DNA of 19,532 nucleotides from Chloroflexota bacterium (GCA_025924845.1 JAICHN010000042.1:1-19532); one strand, 5' to 3'. Shown: positions 1 through 7,345, numbered from the stretch's first letter. Notes: a model not told the origin generated them from the letters alone. Program-made: numbers and translations.

Positions 1-846
1 ACCGTGGTGGCCCTGGGCGAGGGTGCTGCCGAACGGCATGGGGTAGGCTTGGGCGACCATGTGGTAGCCGAACAAATCATTCCCTGCAATGCCTGCCGCT
101 TCTGCAAGAACGGCCAATACTGGATGTGCGAGCCCCATATCATTTTCGGTTTCAAGCGGGTGGTGGCAGAGGGCGGCATGGCCGAATACATGATTTACCC
201 GGCCAATGCCCGCGTTCACCGCATTGACCCTCGCATCGACGCGCGCCAGGCTGCTTATATCGAGCCGCTGGCTTGCGCCATGCACGCCGTGGATCGGGGC
301 GAGATCCACCCTGGCGACACGGTGGTGATGGCCGGGGTAGGAAACATCGGCCTATGCATGCTGCAGGCCGCCAAACGGTTCAATCCCGGGCTTCTGATCG
401 CGGTCGACACCAAAAACTACCGCCTGGATCTGGCGCGGCGCTTCGGAGCGGACATCGTGATCAATCCACAGGAGGAGGACGCAGCGACGCGCGTGAAAAG
501 CCTGACCGAAGGCTACGGCTGCGACGTGTTTATTGAGGCGTCGGGCAGCGCCCTGGTGCCCCAAATGGGCTTGAGTATGATTCGCAGACTGGGCACGTTT
601 GTCGCATTCAGTGTGCTGGCCGAGCAAGCAACGATCGACTGGAACCTGGTCGGGGATCAGAAAGAGCTGAACATTCACGGCAGCCACCTCGGGCCATATT
701 GCTATCCCAAGGCGATCGCCGCCATTGCCGAGGGCACGATCGATGTGCGCAGCCTGATCAGCGCGGAGTACCCGCTGGTGGAGTTCGCGGCGGCCATGGA
801 GGCGGCACGGGGCGGCGCCAACTTAAAAACGCTGTTGATTCCTTGA
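1..846 (+). CDS. Zinc-dependent medium-chain alcohol/polyol dehydrogenase, 5' end missing
   Basis: This is an NAD(P)-dependent MDR dehydrogenase that would oxidise an alcohol or sugar alcohol to a ketone or aldehyde in the cytoplasm. The frame is open at base 1, so roughly the first 70-80 residues, including the first catalytic zinc ligands, lie outside the window. Numbering from base 1, the structural-zinc cysteines are C29, C32, C35 and C43. An EPLACAMHA segment follows near residue 88, as in sorbitol-dehydrogenase relatives. The Rossmann motif GVGNIG is at 112-117, and D136 after the second strand suggests NAD over NADP. The segment DWNLVGDQKELNIHGSHLGP near residue 215 resembles erythritol/L-threitol dehydrogenases, so a C4 polyol substrate is possible; this is a family resemblance from memory, not a test. 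A short-chain dehydrogenase follows 137 bp downstream on the same strand. The stop codon lies inside an inverted repeat. Confidence 0.88.
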   Translation, partial: TVVALGEGAAERHGVGLGDHVVAEQIIPCNACRFCKNGQYWMCEPHIIFGFKRVVAEGGMAEYMIYPANARVHRIDPRIDARQAAYIEPLACAMHAVDRGEIHPGDTVVMAGVGNIGLCMLQAAKRFNPGLLIAVDTKNYRLDLARRFGADIVINPQEEDAATRVKSLTEGYGCDVFIEASGSALVPQMGLSMIRRLGTFVAFSVLAEQATIDWNLVGDQKELNIHGSHLGPYCYPKAIAAIAEGTIDVRSLISAEYPLVEFAAAMEAARGGANLKTLLIP

Positions 847-870
847 TTTTGGTTCTCATAATCAAGGAAT
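838..870. repeat. Perfect 11-bp inverted repeat over the dehydrogenase stop codon
   Basis: Arms 838-848 (ATTCCTTGATT) and 860-870 (AATCAAGGAAT) are perfectly complementary with an 11-nt loop. The left arm contains the TGA stop of the upstream dehydrogenase (844-846). No T-tract follows, so it is a weak candidate for a Rho-independent terminator. It could be an mRNA 3'-end stabilising hairpin or a dimeric repressor site. The arms are AT-richer than the surrounding sequence. Confidence 0.7.
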
Positions 871-909
871 AAGGACCAGGGACGGTGCCCACGTCTCGTA
901 ACCTCTCTC

Positions 910-954
910 ATGGAGTTTGAGCATTGAGGCTGAGCCCCAATGCTCAAACTCCAT
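910..954. repeat. Perfect 17-bp inverted repeat upstream of the SDR gene
   Basis: Arms 910-926 (ATGGAGTTTGAGCATTG) and 938-954 (CAATGCTCAAACTCCAT) match perfectly. The 11-nt loop (927-937) can itself pair three bases (GGC/GCC). The structure ends 16 nt before the AAGGAG ribosome-binding site at 971-976. No T-run follows, so it is not a standard intrinsic terminator. It may be a pair of operator half-sites, a leader hairpin controlling the SDR gene, or a small palindromic element. Confidence 0.8.
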
Positions 955-983
955 CTATAAACACTCTCCGAAGGAGTACCTCC

Positions 984-1751
984 ATGAGTGTAATGTCGGC
1001 CTTCGACTTGACGGGGAAGATCGCGGTAGTCACCGGCGGCGCCTTCGGCCTGGGCGAGGCATTTGCTCAGGCCCTAACCGAAGCTGGGGCGCGCGTGGCG
1101 ATCGCGGCGCGGAACGACGAGCGGAACGAGATCGCGGCCTCGCGCTTGAACGAGGCTAACGGCGAGGCAATCGCCGTCCACCTGGATGTCACCGACCCAG
1201 CATCGGTCGAGGCCATGATCGACGAGGTAGACCGCCGCTTGGGACCCATCGATATCCTGATCAACAACGCCGGACTGTGCTACCACCGCCCAGCGCTTGA
1301 AGTGCCGCTCGCCGAGTTCCGTGAAGTGCTGGAAGTCAATCTCTTCGGGGTATGGCACTGCGCCCAGGCCGTGGGCAGGCGGATGGTGGAGCGGCGGAGC
1401 GGCGTAATCGTCAACATTGGCTCCATATCCGCCATGATCGTCAATCGCCCTCAGATGCAGCCCGCGTACAACGCCTCGAAGGCGGCGGTGCATCAGCTTA
1501 CCAAGTCGCTCGCCGCGGAGTGGGCGCCCTATGGAGTGCGCGTCAATGCCATGGCGCCCGGCTACTTCAAGACCGCTATGGCCCCGGTCGACGAGCCTCG
1601 ATTCCGCCGGCATTGGATTGAGGACGCGCCGATGCAGCGCTACGGCATACCGGAGGAACTCGGCCCTACCCTGGTCTACCTGGCGTCCGACGCCTCACGT
1701 TTCATGACCGGAACAGTGCTCGTGATCGACGGCGGGTACACGTTGTGGTAA
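984..1751 (+). CDS. SDR family oxidoreductase
   Basis: This 255-residue classical short-chain dehydrogenase/reductase is a soluble NAD(P)-dependent enzyme. The cofactor motif TGGAFGLG is at 17-24 and NNAG at 94-97. Catalytic residues are N119, S149 (S147 is close), Y162 and K166 in YNASK. The C-terminal substrate region has PGYFKTAM and ends IDGGYTLW. R43 after the second beta strand leans toward NADP(H), but that is only suggestive. I chose ATG 984 because AAGGAG lies 7 nt upstream; in-frame codons back to 924 fall within the inverted repeat. The overall pattern is like gluconate 5-dehydrogenase, 3-oxoacyl-ACP reductase or D-threitol dehydrogenase. Its position after a polyol-type MDR dehydrogenase favours a sugar or polyol substrate, but the substrate cannot be fixed from sequence alone. 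Confidence 0.9.
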   Translation: MSVMSAFDLTGKIAVVTGGAFGLGEAFAQALTEAGARVAIAARNDERNEIAASRLNEANGEAIAVHLDVTDPASVEAMIDEVDRRLGPIDILINNAGLCYHRPALEVPLAEFREVLEVNLFGVWHCAQAVGRRMVERRSGVIVNIGSISAMIVNRPQMQPAYNASKAAVHQLTKSLAAEWAPYGVRVNAMAPGYFKTAMAPVDEPRFRRHWIEDAPMQRYGIPEELGPTLVYLASDASRFMTGTVLVIDGGYTLW

Positions 1752-2100
1752 GACGCTTCACCGCGGTACGCCCTACCCCGGCCAAATGCCCACGTCACCG
1801 ATTACCGCCATAACTGCCTTTTCTTCTTGAGCGACCATCTCTGACACTTCAGACCGTATCCATCGACCCTACCATAGGGGAAGTGCGGACCGGCGTCGCA
1901 CCGGCCCATCCTGTAAGCGAGAGCTGAATCTACTTCGAACCGCATGCAGGGCGCCAGGTAAGCACCTCCACCGTGGGGGCATCGCGGCGACCGCACCGCT
2001 GTTCAGCGTAGTGGAGGCGCCGCCCGGTGTATACTGGGGTAGAGATGACCGGTAGAGCCGGTGCGCGTGCCGATCCCATTTTTCGCCTCGTGAGGCTGCC
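1752..2100. other. Intergenic region without a recognisable gene
   Basis: This stretch of about 350 bp between the SDR and Uma2 genes has no ORF with a known family pattern on either strand; minus-strand frames here are low-complexity and arginine-rich. A small inverted repeat, CCCTA-CCA-TAGGG, is at 1867-1879. A TATACT box at 2030-2035, about 65 bp before the Uma2 start, could be a -10 element, but no good -35 partner was found. Confidence 0.5.
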
Positions 2101-2901
2101 ATGGCTACGATGCCCAGTCGAGTCGCTCCCCACCGCCCCGATATTCGGGACTATCCGCAAAGCGGGAACCGCACCATGCCCTCCACTCAGCACGAGCGGG
2201 CCCAGCGCACCGTGGCGATGATCCTGGAAGCGGTGGCCGCTCCGGATGACATCGTATCGGTGGAATTGATGATCCTGCTGGATGCCCGGAACTGGCGGCG
2301 GCATCTCACCCCGGACGTGTTCCTGGCGCGCGGGGTCGGCCCGCTCGATCCGGTCTATGGGGTGCCCCGTAGACAATATCGGCTCTGGGATGAGGGGACG
2401 ATGCCCGATCTGGTCTACGAGGGCGCCTCACCCAGCACCAGGGATCGGGACAGCGCGGGCAAGAAGGAGCAGTATGCCGCCCTGGGGGTACGTGAATACG
2501 TGCAATTCGACCCCCTGGGGGAACTGCTGTCGCCGTGGTTGCAGGTGTATCGCCTCATGGCAGTCGGCCGCTACGAGCGGGTGACGCCCGAGGAGGACGG
2601 CGCGGTACGCTGCGTAACCTTGCCCGATTATGATTGGCTGATCGAGGGCTACTTGCTGCGCCTGCGTGATCGGGCGACCGGACACCTCGTGCCTACCCCA
2701 ACTGAGCGCGGTGCTGGAGGAAACGCGGGCAAATGCCGAGGCGGCGCGGGCCGAGCGCGGGCGGGCGCGCGCCGATGCCGCCGAAAGCGAGATCGCGCGA
2801 CTCCGCGAGCAGTTGGCCCAGCTTCAAGCGGATCCGGATTCGCTCCGGTAGCGGTACAAGCGCCGCTCTTCGATGTGCTCACCGGTGGCCGCCCGTGTTA
2901 G
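2101..2901 (+). CDS. Uma2 family (DUF820) endonuclease-like protein, C-terminus probably frameshifted
   Basis: The first ~200 residues are a Uma2/DUF820 domain, a PD-(D/E)xK nuclease-like fold common in Cyanobacteria and Chloroflexi and of mostly unknown biological role. Visible features are PDV (D72), then PDLVYEGASPST (D103, E107), then K121/K122 and LGVREYVQFDP, matching the family order. After about residue 199 (base ~2697) this frame becomes a low-information Gly/Arg/Ala tail ending at 2901. The next frame (bases ~2699-2851) instead encodes a charged coiled coil (ANAEAARAERGRARADAAES, then EIARLREQLAQLQ), which is the tail usual for this family. A one-base insertion near the CCCC run at 2697 would explain this, by mutation or sequencing error. 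Start ATG 2101 has a weak GAGG 5 nt upstream; ATG 2176 is an alternative without a site. Confidence 0.8.
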   Translation: MATMPSRVAPHRPDIRDYPQSGNRTMPSTQHERAQRTVAMILEAVAAPDDIVSVELMILLDARNWRRHLTPDVFLARGVGPLDPVYGVPRRQYRLWDEGTMPDLVYEGASPSTRDRDSAGKKEQYAALGVREYVQFDPLGELLSPWLQVYRLMAVGRYERVTPEEDGAVRCVTLPDYDWLIEGYLLRLRDRATGHLVPTPTERGAGGNAGKCRGGAGRARAGARRCRRKRDRATPRAVGPASSGSGFAPVAVQAPLFDVLTGGRPC

Positions 2902-2972
2902 CTACGTGCCGGCGTCGTTGACGGGCTGAGCAGCAACCCACCGACTTAGTAAGACACCCGCGGTTTAGAGTC

Positions 2973-3012
2973 AAGAAGGAGGATGGGCAGCGTGCTGCCC
3001 ATCCTCCTTCTT
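2973..3012. terminator. 19-bp hairpin, likely bidirectional terminator
   Basis: Arms 2973-2991 and 2994-3012 are perfectly complementary over 19 bp around a 2-nt centre, so the RNA would form an ~18-bp stem with a small loop. The element lies between the Uma2 gene (+, ending at 2851 or 2901) and the small membrane protein gene (-, ending at 3021), so both converge on it. The U-tract is weak on both strands (TTCTTCTAAAAT on +), but stem length and position favour a shared terminator. Confidence 0.75.
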
Positions 3013-3020
3013 CTAAAATC

Positions 3021-3224
3021 CTATTTGCGCTTGAAGAAGGCCCAGTACAATACGGCGAGGATCGCGATGATCGCCACCCCGGTAATTACGATAACCTCCA
3101 GGGCATGGAGGAGGAATGCCGCCGCTAATACCACGACGATCACCACCACGCCGCCTGCCGCCGCCTGCTTGCCCGCACGGACCAGACGACTTTCTCTCGG
3201 TGGTACCCGCATCAAATCGCCCAT
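3021..3224 (-). CDS. Small two-helix membrane protein of unknown function
   Basis: This 67-residue protein has a short basic N-terminus (MGDLMRVPPRESRLVRAGKQ), then two hydrophobic stretches at about 22-38 (GGVVVIVVVLAAAFLLH) and 41-61 (EVIVITGVAIIAILAVLYWAF), ending in FKRK. It should sit in the cytoplasmic membrane, probably as a helical hairpin. The start at 3224 is supported by a purine-rich GAAGGGAGAG about 4 nt upstream; longer frames back to 3443 would run into the divergent gene and have no family-like sequence. It is transcribed divergently from the DUF3445-cupin gene and ends 9 bp from the 19-bp hairpin. I do not recognise a family; small Chloroflexota membrane proteins of this kind are usually unnamed. 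Confidence 0.6.
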   Translation of the reverse strand: MGDLMRVPPRESRLVRAGKQAAAGGVVVIVVVLAAAFLLHALEVIVITGVAIIAILAVLYWAFFKRK

Positions 3225-3321
3225 CGGTCTCTCCCTTCTTCTCCATAGCCCTCGCGCCGCTGCCGCTCGCCATTTGCTGCAATGATACAGGGGACTCAGG
3301 AAACGCGCCTGCTCCTCGTTG

Positions 3322-3327
3322 TACAAT
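3322..3327 (+). promoter_or_regulatory. Possible -10 box for the DUF3445-cupin gene
   Basis: TACAAT matches five of six -10 consensus positions and lies in the 130 bp between two divergent genes. Transcription starting about 7 nt downstream would give a short leader just reaching the AGGGAGG at 3336-3342. No convincing -35 hexamer is present 16-18 bp upstream. Confidence 0.3.
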
Positions 3328-3354
3328 TCACCCATAGGGAGGCACGACCCCGCG

Positions 3355-4791
3355 ATGCTGCCTGATTTCCCCTTCGTGTACCCCGAATACGATATGCCTA
3401 TGAATACCAGGGCACTCCCCTCCGACCGCGTGATCGAGGTCACGGCGTCTTACCGGAAGGAACTGGACCAGAAGTCCCTGACCCTGGCCGGCGACCACCG
3501 CTACTATTGCCGGGCCGCCCCCGGTACCGAGCCCATGCAATGGGAAGCGATCGCCTACCTTCTGCCCATCCTGGCCCGGCACTACCCCGACCATTTCACT
3601 CTCGAGACTATCGGGAATCGCTTGCACTGGACCAATCATTTGCTCGGCACGGACGCATGCGTCACCGTGGGTGACGAGGCATCGCTCCCTCTGGTCGATC
3701 ACCAGGGCACACCGCTGCCCGACCCCGCTTGCCGACCCCTGGATTGGTTGGCGCGCCAGGTGCAGGAGGACTTGATCCTGATCGGCGGCGACGCGAAGCA
3801 GGGTACGCCCATGGTGGCGGGCAGCCTCTGCTTCGGCGCCTCCTGGTGCCTGGACGACAAACTGGGCAAATCGTTCCTCGCCATCCACGACGAGGTGCCG
3901 CAATTCGCCGCACGGATCGGTCGCCCCGCCGACCTGGTGATGCAACGACTCAAGGAGGAGCGGCCGATCGGCCGCCTGAATTGGTCGATTGCCACCACCG
4001 CCACCCGGAATATGGCGCCGCGCCTGGCTCATCTGACCATTCCGAGCCGTCGCGGTATTACGGGCGTCAACGCCGGCGAGCGCTGCTTTCTACGTCTGGA
4101 ATGGCAAACTCTGTCCAGGCTGCCCTACACCAGGGGAATCCTTTTCACTATTCACACGACCATCCGCCCCCTGGTCGAGGTGATCGCCGACCCGGAGCGG
4201 CTCCGTCTGCTCGCCGGCGCGATCAAAGGGATGCCGCGCCCCACCCTTGAATACAAGGGGATGGCAGGGTATCGCGATGCCCTGGTGGACTACCTGGAAG
4301 CGCGCTGCCGTGAGGCCGCCGGAAATCCTCCCTCCACGGCGGCTCGGCTATGGCGAAGCAATGACGGGCAGGCTGAGCCATCCGCCGTGGCGCCATACGA
4401 GCGGGAACGACTCCAGGACCCAGGTGAGCCGGTGGGTGCCGTGCCGAGGCCCGCTCAACGCGGGGCTGAGGGCAACGACGAACCCTTCACATTCGACCCT
4501 GCCCAGGTGTTGGAAGGCGAGCCGCACGCTCGTGTTCAGTGGGTGCGACGGAGCGAACCCGACCAGCCCTGGTATCAGGTGGGAAGACTGTTCATCGCGC
4601 CATGTACGGTACGGATGATCTGCGAAGGATTCCAGACGTTCCTGATTGAGGAAGGCGAGATGATGGTCACCATCGACGACGGGGAATCCCAAACATACGG
4701 CGCCGGAGACGTGATCTCCCCGCCCCGTGATAGCGTCTCAATCTGGCGAATTACCCGGCCGCTTCGCTGTTTTTTCACCTACAGCAAGTAG
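3355..4791 (+). CDS. DUF3445 (heme-dependent oxidative N-demethylase alpha-like) protein fused to a C-terminal cupin
   Basis: The 478-residue protein has two domains. Residues ~20-320 carry the DUF3445 pattern (PF11927): QVQEDLILI (135-143), FLAIHDEVP, RLNW (207-210) and RCFLRLEWQTLSRLP (243-257), followed by FTIHT. The family includes the heme-PAS subunit of oxidative N-demethylases and the DmmA subunit of dimethylamine monooxygenase, so an amine or other small-molecule oxidation is possible. A low-complexity linker (~321-375) leads to a cupin-type domain (~380-478) with EEGEMMVTIDDGESQTYGAGD (split around 432-452), resembling cupin_3/DUF861; this domain contains no histidine, so a classical His-metal centre is unlikely. 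The start ATG 3355 has AGGGAGG 12 nt upstream, slightly far; TTG 3319 is in frame but has no site. No ferredoxin or reductase partner gene is adjacent. Confidence 0.85.
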   Translation: MLPDFPFVYPEYDMPMNTRALPSDRVIEVTASYRKELDQKSLTLAGDHRYYCRAAPGTEPMQWEAIAYLLPILARHYPDHFTLETIGNRLHWTNHLLGTDACVTVGDEASLPLVDHQGTPLPDPACRPLDWLARQVQEDLILIGGDAKQGTPMVAGSLCFGASWCLDDKLGKSFLAIHDEVPQFAARIGRPADLVMQRLKEERPIGRLNWSIATTATRNMAPRLAHLTIPSRRGITGVNAGERCFLRLEWQTLSRLPYTRGILFTIHTTIRPLVEVIADPERLRLLAGAIKGMPRPTLEYKGMAGYRDALVDYLEARCREAAGNPPSTAARLWRSNDGQAEPSAVAPYERERLQDPGEPVGAVPRPAQRGAEGNDEPFTFDPAQVLEGEPHARVQWVRRSEPDQPWYQVGRLFIAPCTVRMICEGFQTFLIEEGEMMVTIDDGESQTYGAGDVISPPRDSVSIWRITRPLRCFFTYSK

Positions 4792-4952
4792 TCCATGTAA
4801 AGTTCTTAATCAGACCAATTTGGGGGTTGACCGGAAAGTCAATAACGACGCACTCTAAAGCTTGGTGCGCCAATCGTCCATGCCGCCCCACGAGGGGCGC
4901 GGAACGGTGATCCGCGCATTCGAGGTGAAGAAGGGGTAGGAGCAAGCGATTT
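4792..4952 (+). promoter_or_regulatory. MMPL gene leader with an inverted repeat and two overlapping hairpins
   Basis: Upstream of the exporter gene lie three structures. TTGAC-N6-GTCAA (4827-4842) is an inverted repeat whose left arm also looks like a -35 box (TTGACC), though no good -10 follows at the right distance. CGCCCC-ACGA-GGGGCG (4884-4899) is a GC hairpin. GCGCGGA-N7-TCCGCGC (4897-4917) is a second hairpin that shares bases 4897-4899 with the first, so both cannot form completely at once. The AGGAG at 4938-4942 sits 10 nt before the start. Regulatory function is inferred only. Confidence 0.4.
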
Positions 4953-7277
4953 ATGGAGCGCCTTTTCAAATCAATCGGACTGTTCTCCGTGCGCTACAAA
5001 TACGCGGTCGCCGTGGCCTGGATCGCGTTCACGATTTTCGCGGTGGCGGTCTTCCCGCCCCTATCCAGCGTCACGAAGGACCAGAACAGCGGCTTTCTGC
5101 CCAGCAACTCACCTAGTATCCAGGCGGGCAAACTGGCGGCGGCCTTCCAGAACCAGAACTATGTTGAGTCGGACATCATCGCGTCTCGCGCCAATGGTCC
5201 ACTCACCGCCGCCGACCTTGCCGTGGTGGATCGGCTGGCGGCCATCGTCAAGGCCATGCCGTACGTCAAAGTAGTGCGTGACCACGGCATCTCTAAGGAC
5301 GGCCAGGCGCGCCAAATCCAGATTCAGGCCGATGCTTCATATAGCGGCACCGGCAGCGGCAAGACACTGGTCGATAACATTCGCCATGAGTTCAAGACCA
5401 TCGGCACGCCGCCCGGCCTTCAACTGAACCTCTCCGGCCAGTTGGCCACCGCGGTGGACACGCAGGACTCCAACAGTAAGTCGCAAGGCTCCACGCAAGG
5501 ACTGTCCTTCCTGTTTATCATCGTCCTCCTGCTCATTGCCTTCCGCGCCGTGCTCGCTCCCCTGATCACCCTGCTCCCCGCCGCCCTCGTGCTGGCCCTT
5601 TCCGGCCCGGTAATCGCCGCCTCGACGCGGATCGGCATACAGGCATCTTCGATCACGGAGATCATCTTGATCGTCCTCGTCCTCGGCGCGGGCACCGATT
5701 ATGGCCTATTCCTGGTCTTCCGGGTGCGCGAGGAGTTACGTCGCGGCCTGACGCCCTCCGAGGCGGTGGTGCATGCCGTGACCGTGGTAGGCGAGACCAT
5801 AAGCTTCTCCGCCTTTACGGTAATCGCCGCCATGCTCTGCCTGCTCCTGGCCCAGTTTGGACTCTACCAGGGGCTGGGGCCGGCCCTGGCAATCGGCATT
5901 GCCCTGATGCTGCTTGCCGCGCTCACCTTCCTCCCCGCCATTCTGGCGATCTTTGGCCGTGCCGTATTCTGGCCGACCAAGGTGGTCGATATCGGTGGCG
6001 AGCGGCCCGGCCTATGGGGCCGGGTCGGTCGGGCAAGCGCCAAACGCCCCAAGATCACTCTGGTGATCGGCGTCGCTCTTTTCGTCGGCCTAGCTTTAGG
6101 CCAATTGGGCAGCGGCACCACTGGATTCGCCGACGTAAGCAGCGGCCCGGCGGGCAGCGATTCCGCCGCGGGCAACGCCGCGCTCAAGGCGCACTTTCCC
6201 GGTTCGGGCACCAATCCCACCCTGATCCTCTTTCACTTTGCGAAGCCAATCTGGAGCAATCCGGCGCCGCTCAACTTCCTGCAAACCGAAATGACCCATA
6301 ATCCGAGCTTTCTGGCCTCGGTCGGCCCGCTCACCCCGAACGGCTATGCCCTGACCGCCACGCGCCTCGTTCAGTTGCGCGCTCTGCTCGAAAACCGCGA
6401 TCCCGGATCGTTGCCCCGCATCGAACCTGCCTCGGTGCATGTATCGGCGGCCGAATACAACGCTTATCGCTCCACGGCCCAGTTCATCAGCCCCGACGGC
6501 AAGACCGTGCAGTGGTCCGCCGTGCTGCGCTATGGGAAGAGCAGTTCGGCCCACGATGTGGACCAGATCCCCGTCCTACGTCATACGGTGAGCACGATTG
6601 CGGCCACGGCTGGGGCCGCGGCCTCAGGTGTCTATGGCTTGCTGGCCTTTGCCTACGATGTGAATCAGATTGCCACTAGCGATCTATTTCTGGTTATCCC
6701 CGTCGTGGCCATCCTGATCGCCCTCCTACTCGGCCTCGTGCTGCGCAGCGCCGTGGCGCCCATTTATCTGGTGATCAGCGTGGTCCTCTCCTATCTGGCG
6801 GCGCTCGGTCTGGCGGCGATCATTTTTGTCCACATCGGAGGGGCGAGTGGGCTAAACTTCGTATTGCCCTTCCTGATGTTCGTCTTTCTCACCGCGCTTG
6901 GTTCCGACTACAACATTCTCGTCATGACCCGCATTCGCGAGGAAGCCAGGAAGCTGCCCCTCCGCGAGGCGGTGCCGCACGCCGTGGGCGTGAGCGGCAC
7001 AACGGTCACCACGGCGGGCGTGATTTTGGCGAGCACGTTCGCGGTCCTTGCCGTGGCAGGGGGCAGCGGCAGCGGCGCCGATCAGATCCGTCAGATTGGC
7101 TATGGGATCGCCGCGGGCGTGATCATGGACACCTTCTTGATCCGTACCCTGTTGGTCCCGGCCACCGCGGTCTTGCTGGGCCGCTGGAACTGGTTCCCGT
7201 CGCGGATGAGCCGGCGCTCACCTGATCAGCCGGAACTCGCCGGCGCGGATTCCCGCGAGGAACGCTCCGCCTCGTAG
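4953..7277 (+). CDS. MMPL family RND-type transporter
   Basis: This 774-residue inner-membrane protein has the MMPL/RND layout: one N-terminal helix (about 14-35), a large extracytoplasmic domain (~36-180), a bundle of helices (~180-335), a second anchor helix (~368-388), a second external domain (~390-570), and a second bundle (~575-745). Proton-relay Asp-Tyr pairs, as in MmpL3, are present in both halves: GTDYGLF (D249-Y250) and GSDYNIL (D652-Y653). Such proteins export lipids or hydrophobic compounds using the proton gradient. In Chloroflexota the cargo is unknown. AGGAG 10 nt before ATG 4953 fixes the start. It stands alone, flanked by a structured leader and a strong terminator, so it is probably a single-gene transcript. 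The C-terminal 25 residues are polar and likely cytoplasmic. Confidence 0.93.
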   Translation: MERLFKSIGLFSVRYKYAVAVAWIAFTIFAVAVFPPLSSVTKDQNSGFLPSNSPSIQAGKLAAAFQNQNYVESDIIASRANGPLTAADLAVVDRLAAIVKAMPYVKVVRDHGISKDGQARQIQIQADASYSGTGSGKTLVDNIRHEFKTIGTPPGLQLNLSGQLATAVDTQDSNSKSQGSTQGLSFLFIIVLLLIAFRAVLAPLITLLPAALVLALSGPVIAASTRIGIQASSITEIILIVLVLGAGTDYGLFLVFRVREELRRGLTPSEAVVHAVTVVGETISFSAFTVIAAMLCLLLAQFGLYQGLGPALAIGIALMLLAALTFLPAILAIFGRAVFWPTKVVDIGGERPGLWGRVGRASAKRPKITLVIGVALFVGLALGQLGSGTTGFADVSSGPAGSDSAAGNAALKAHFPGSGTNPTLILFHFAKPIWSNPAPLNFLQTEMTHNPSFLASVGPLTPNGYALTATRLVQLRALLENRDPGSLPRIEPASVHVSAAEYNAYRSTAQFISPDGKTVQWSAVLRYGKSSSAHDVDQIPVLRHTVSTIAATAGAAASGVYGLLAFAYDVNQIATSDLFLVIPVVAILIALLLGLVLRSAVAPIYLVISVVLSYLAALGLAAIIFVHIGGASGLNFVLPFLMFVFLTALGSDYNILVMTRIREEARKLPLREAVPHAVGVSGTTVTTAGVILASTFAVLAVAGGSGSGADQIRQIGYGIAAGVIMDTFLIRTLLVPATAVLLGRWNWFPSRMSRRSPDQPELAGADSREERSAS

Positions 7278-7293
7278 TTCCTTTCCGGGCATC

Positions 7294-7338
7294 AAAAAGC
7301 GGGCCGACCGGGGTGTATCTCCGGTCGGCCCGCTTTTT
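7294..7338. terminator. Bidirectional intrinsic terminator between convergent genes
   Basis: Arms 7294-7311 and 7321-7338 pair perfectly over 18 bp, with a 9-nt loop. The outer five base pairs are A:T, so each strand ends its stem with a run of five T (CGCTTTTT on +, GCTTTTTG on -). It sits between the MMPL stop at 7277 and the solute-binding protein stop at 7346 and fits a shared terminator for both. Confidence 0.93.
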
Positions 7339-7345
7339 AATTGCT

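Noticed and set aside
924..983. 20-residue N-terminal extension of the SDR gene
   Set aside because: It would be encoded by the inverted repeat, and a strong ribosome-binding site points to ATG 984.
1074..1613. 179-codon open frame on the - strand
   Set aside because: It is the reverse shadow of the SDR gene, which has all catalytic motifs.
3319..3354. N-terminal extension of the DUF3445-cupin gene from a TTG codon
   Set aside because: No ribosome-binding site precedes TTG 3319, while AGGGAGG lies between it and ATG 3355.
3225..3443. N-terminal extension of the small membrane protein
   Set aside because: It would overlap the start of the divergent gene, has no family-like sequence, and a purine-rich site supports the start at 3224.
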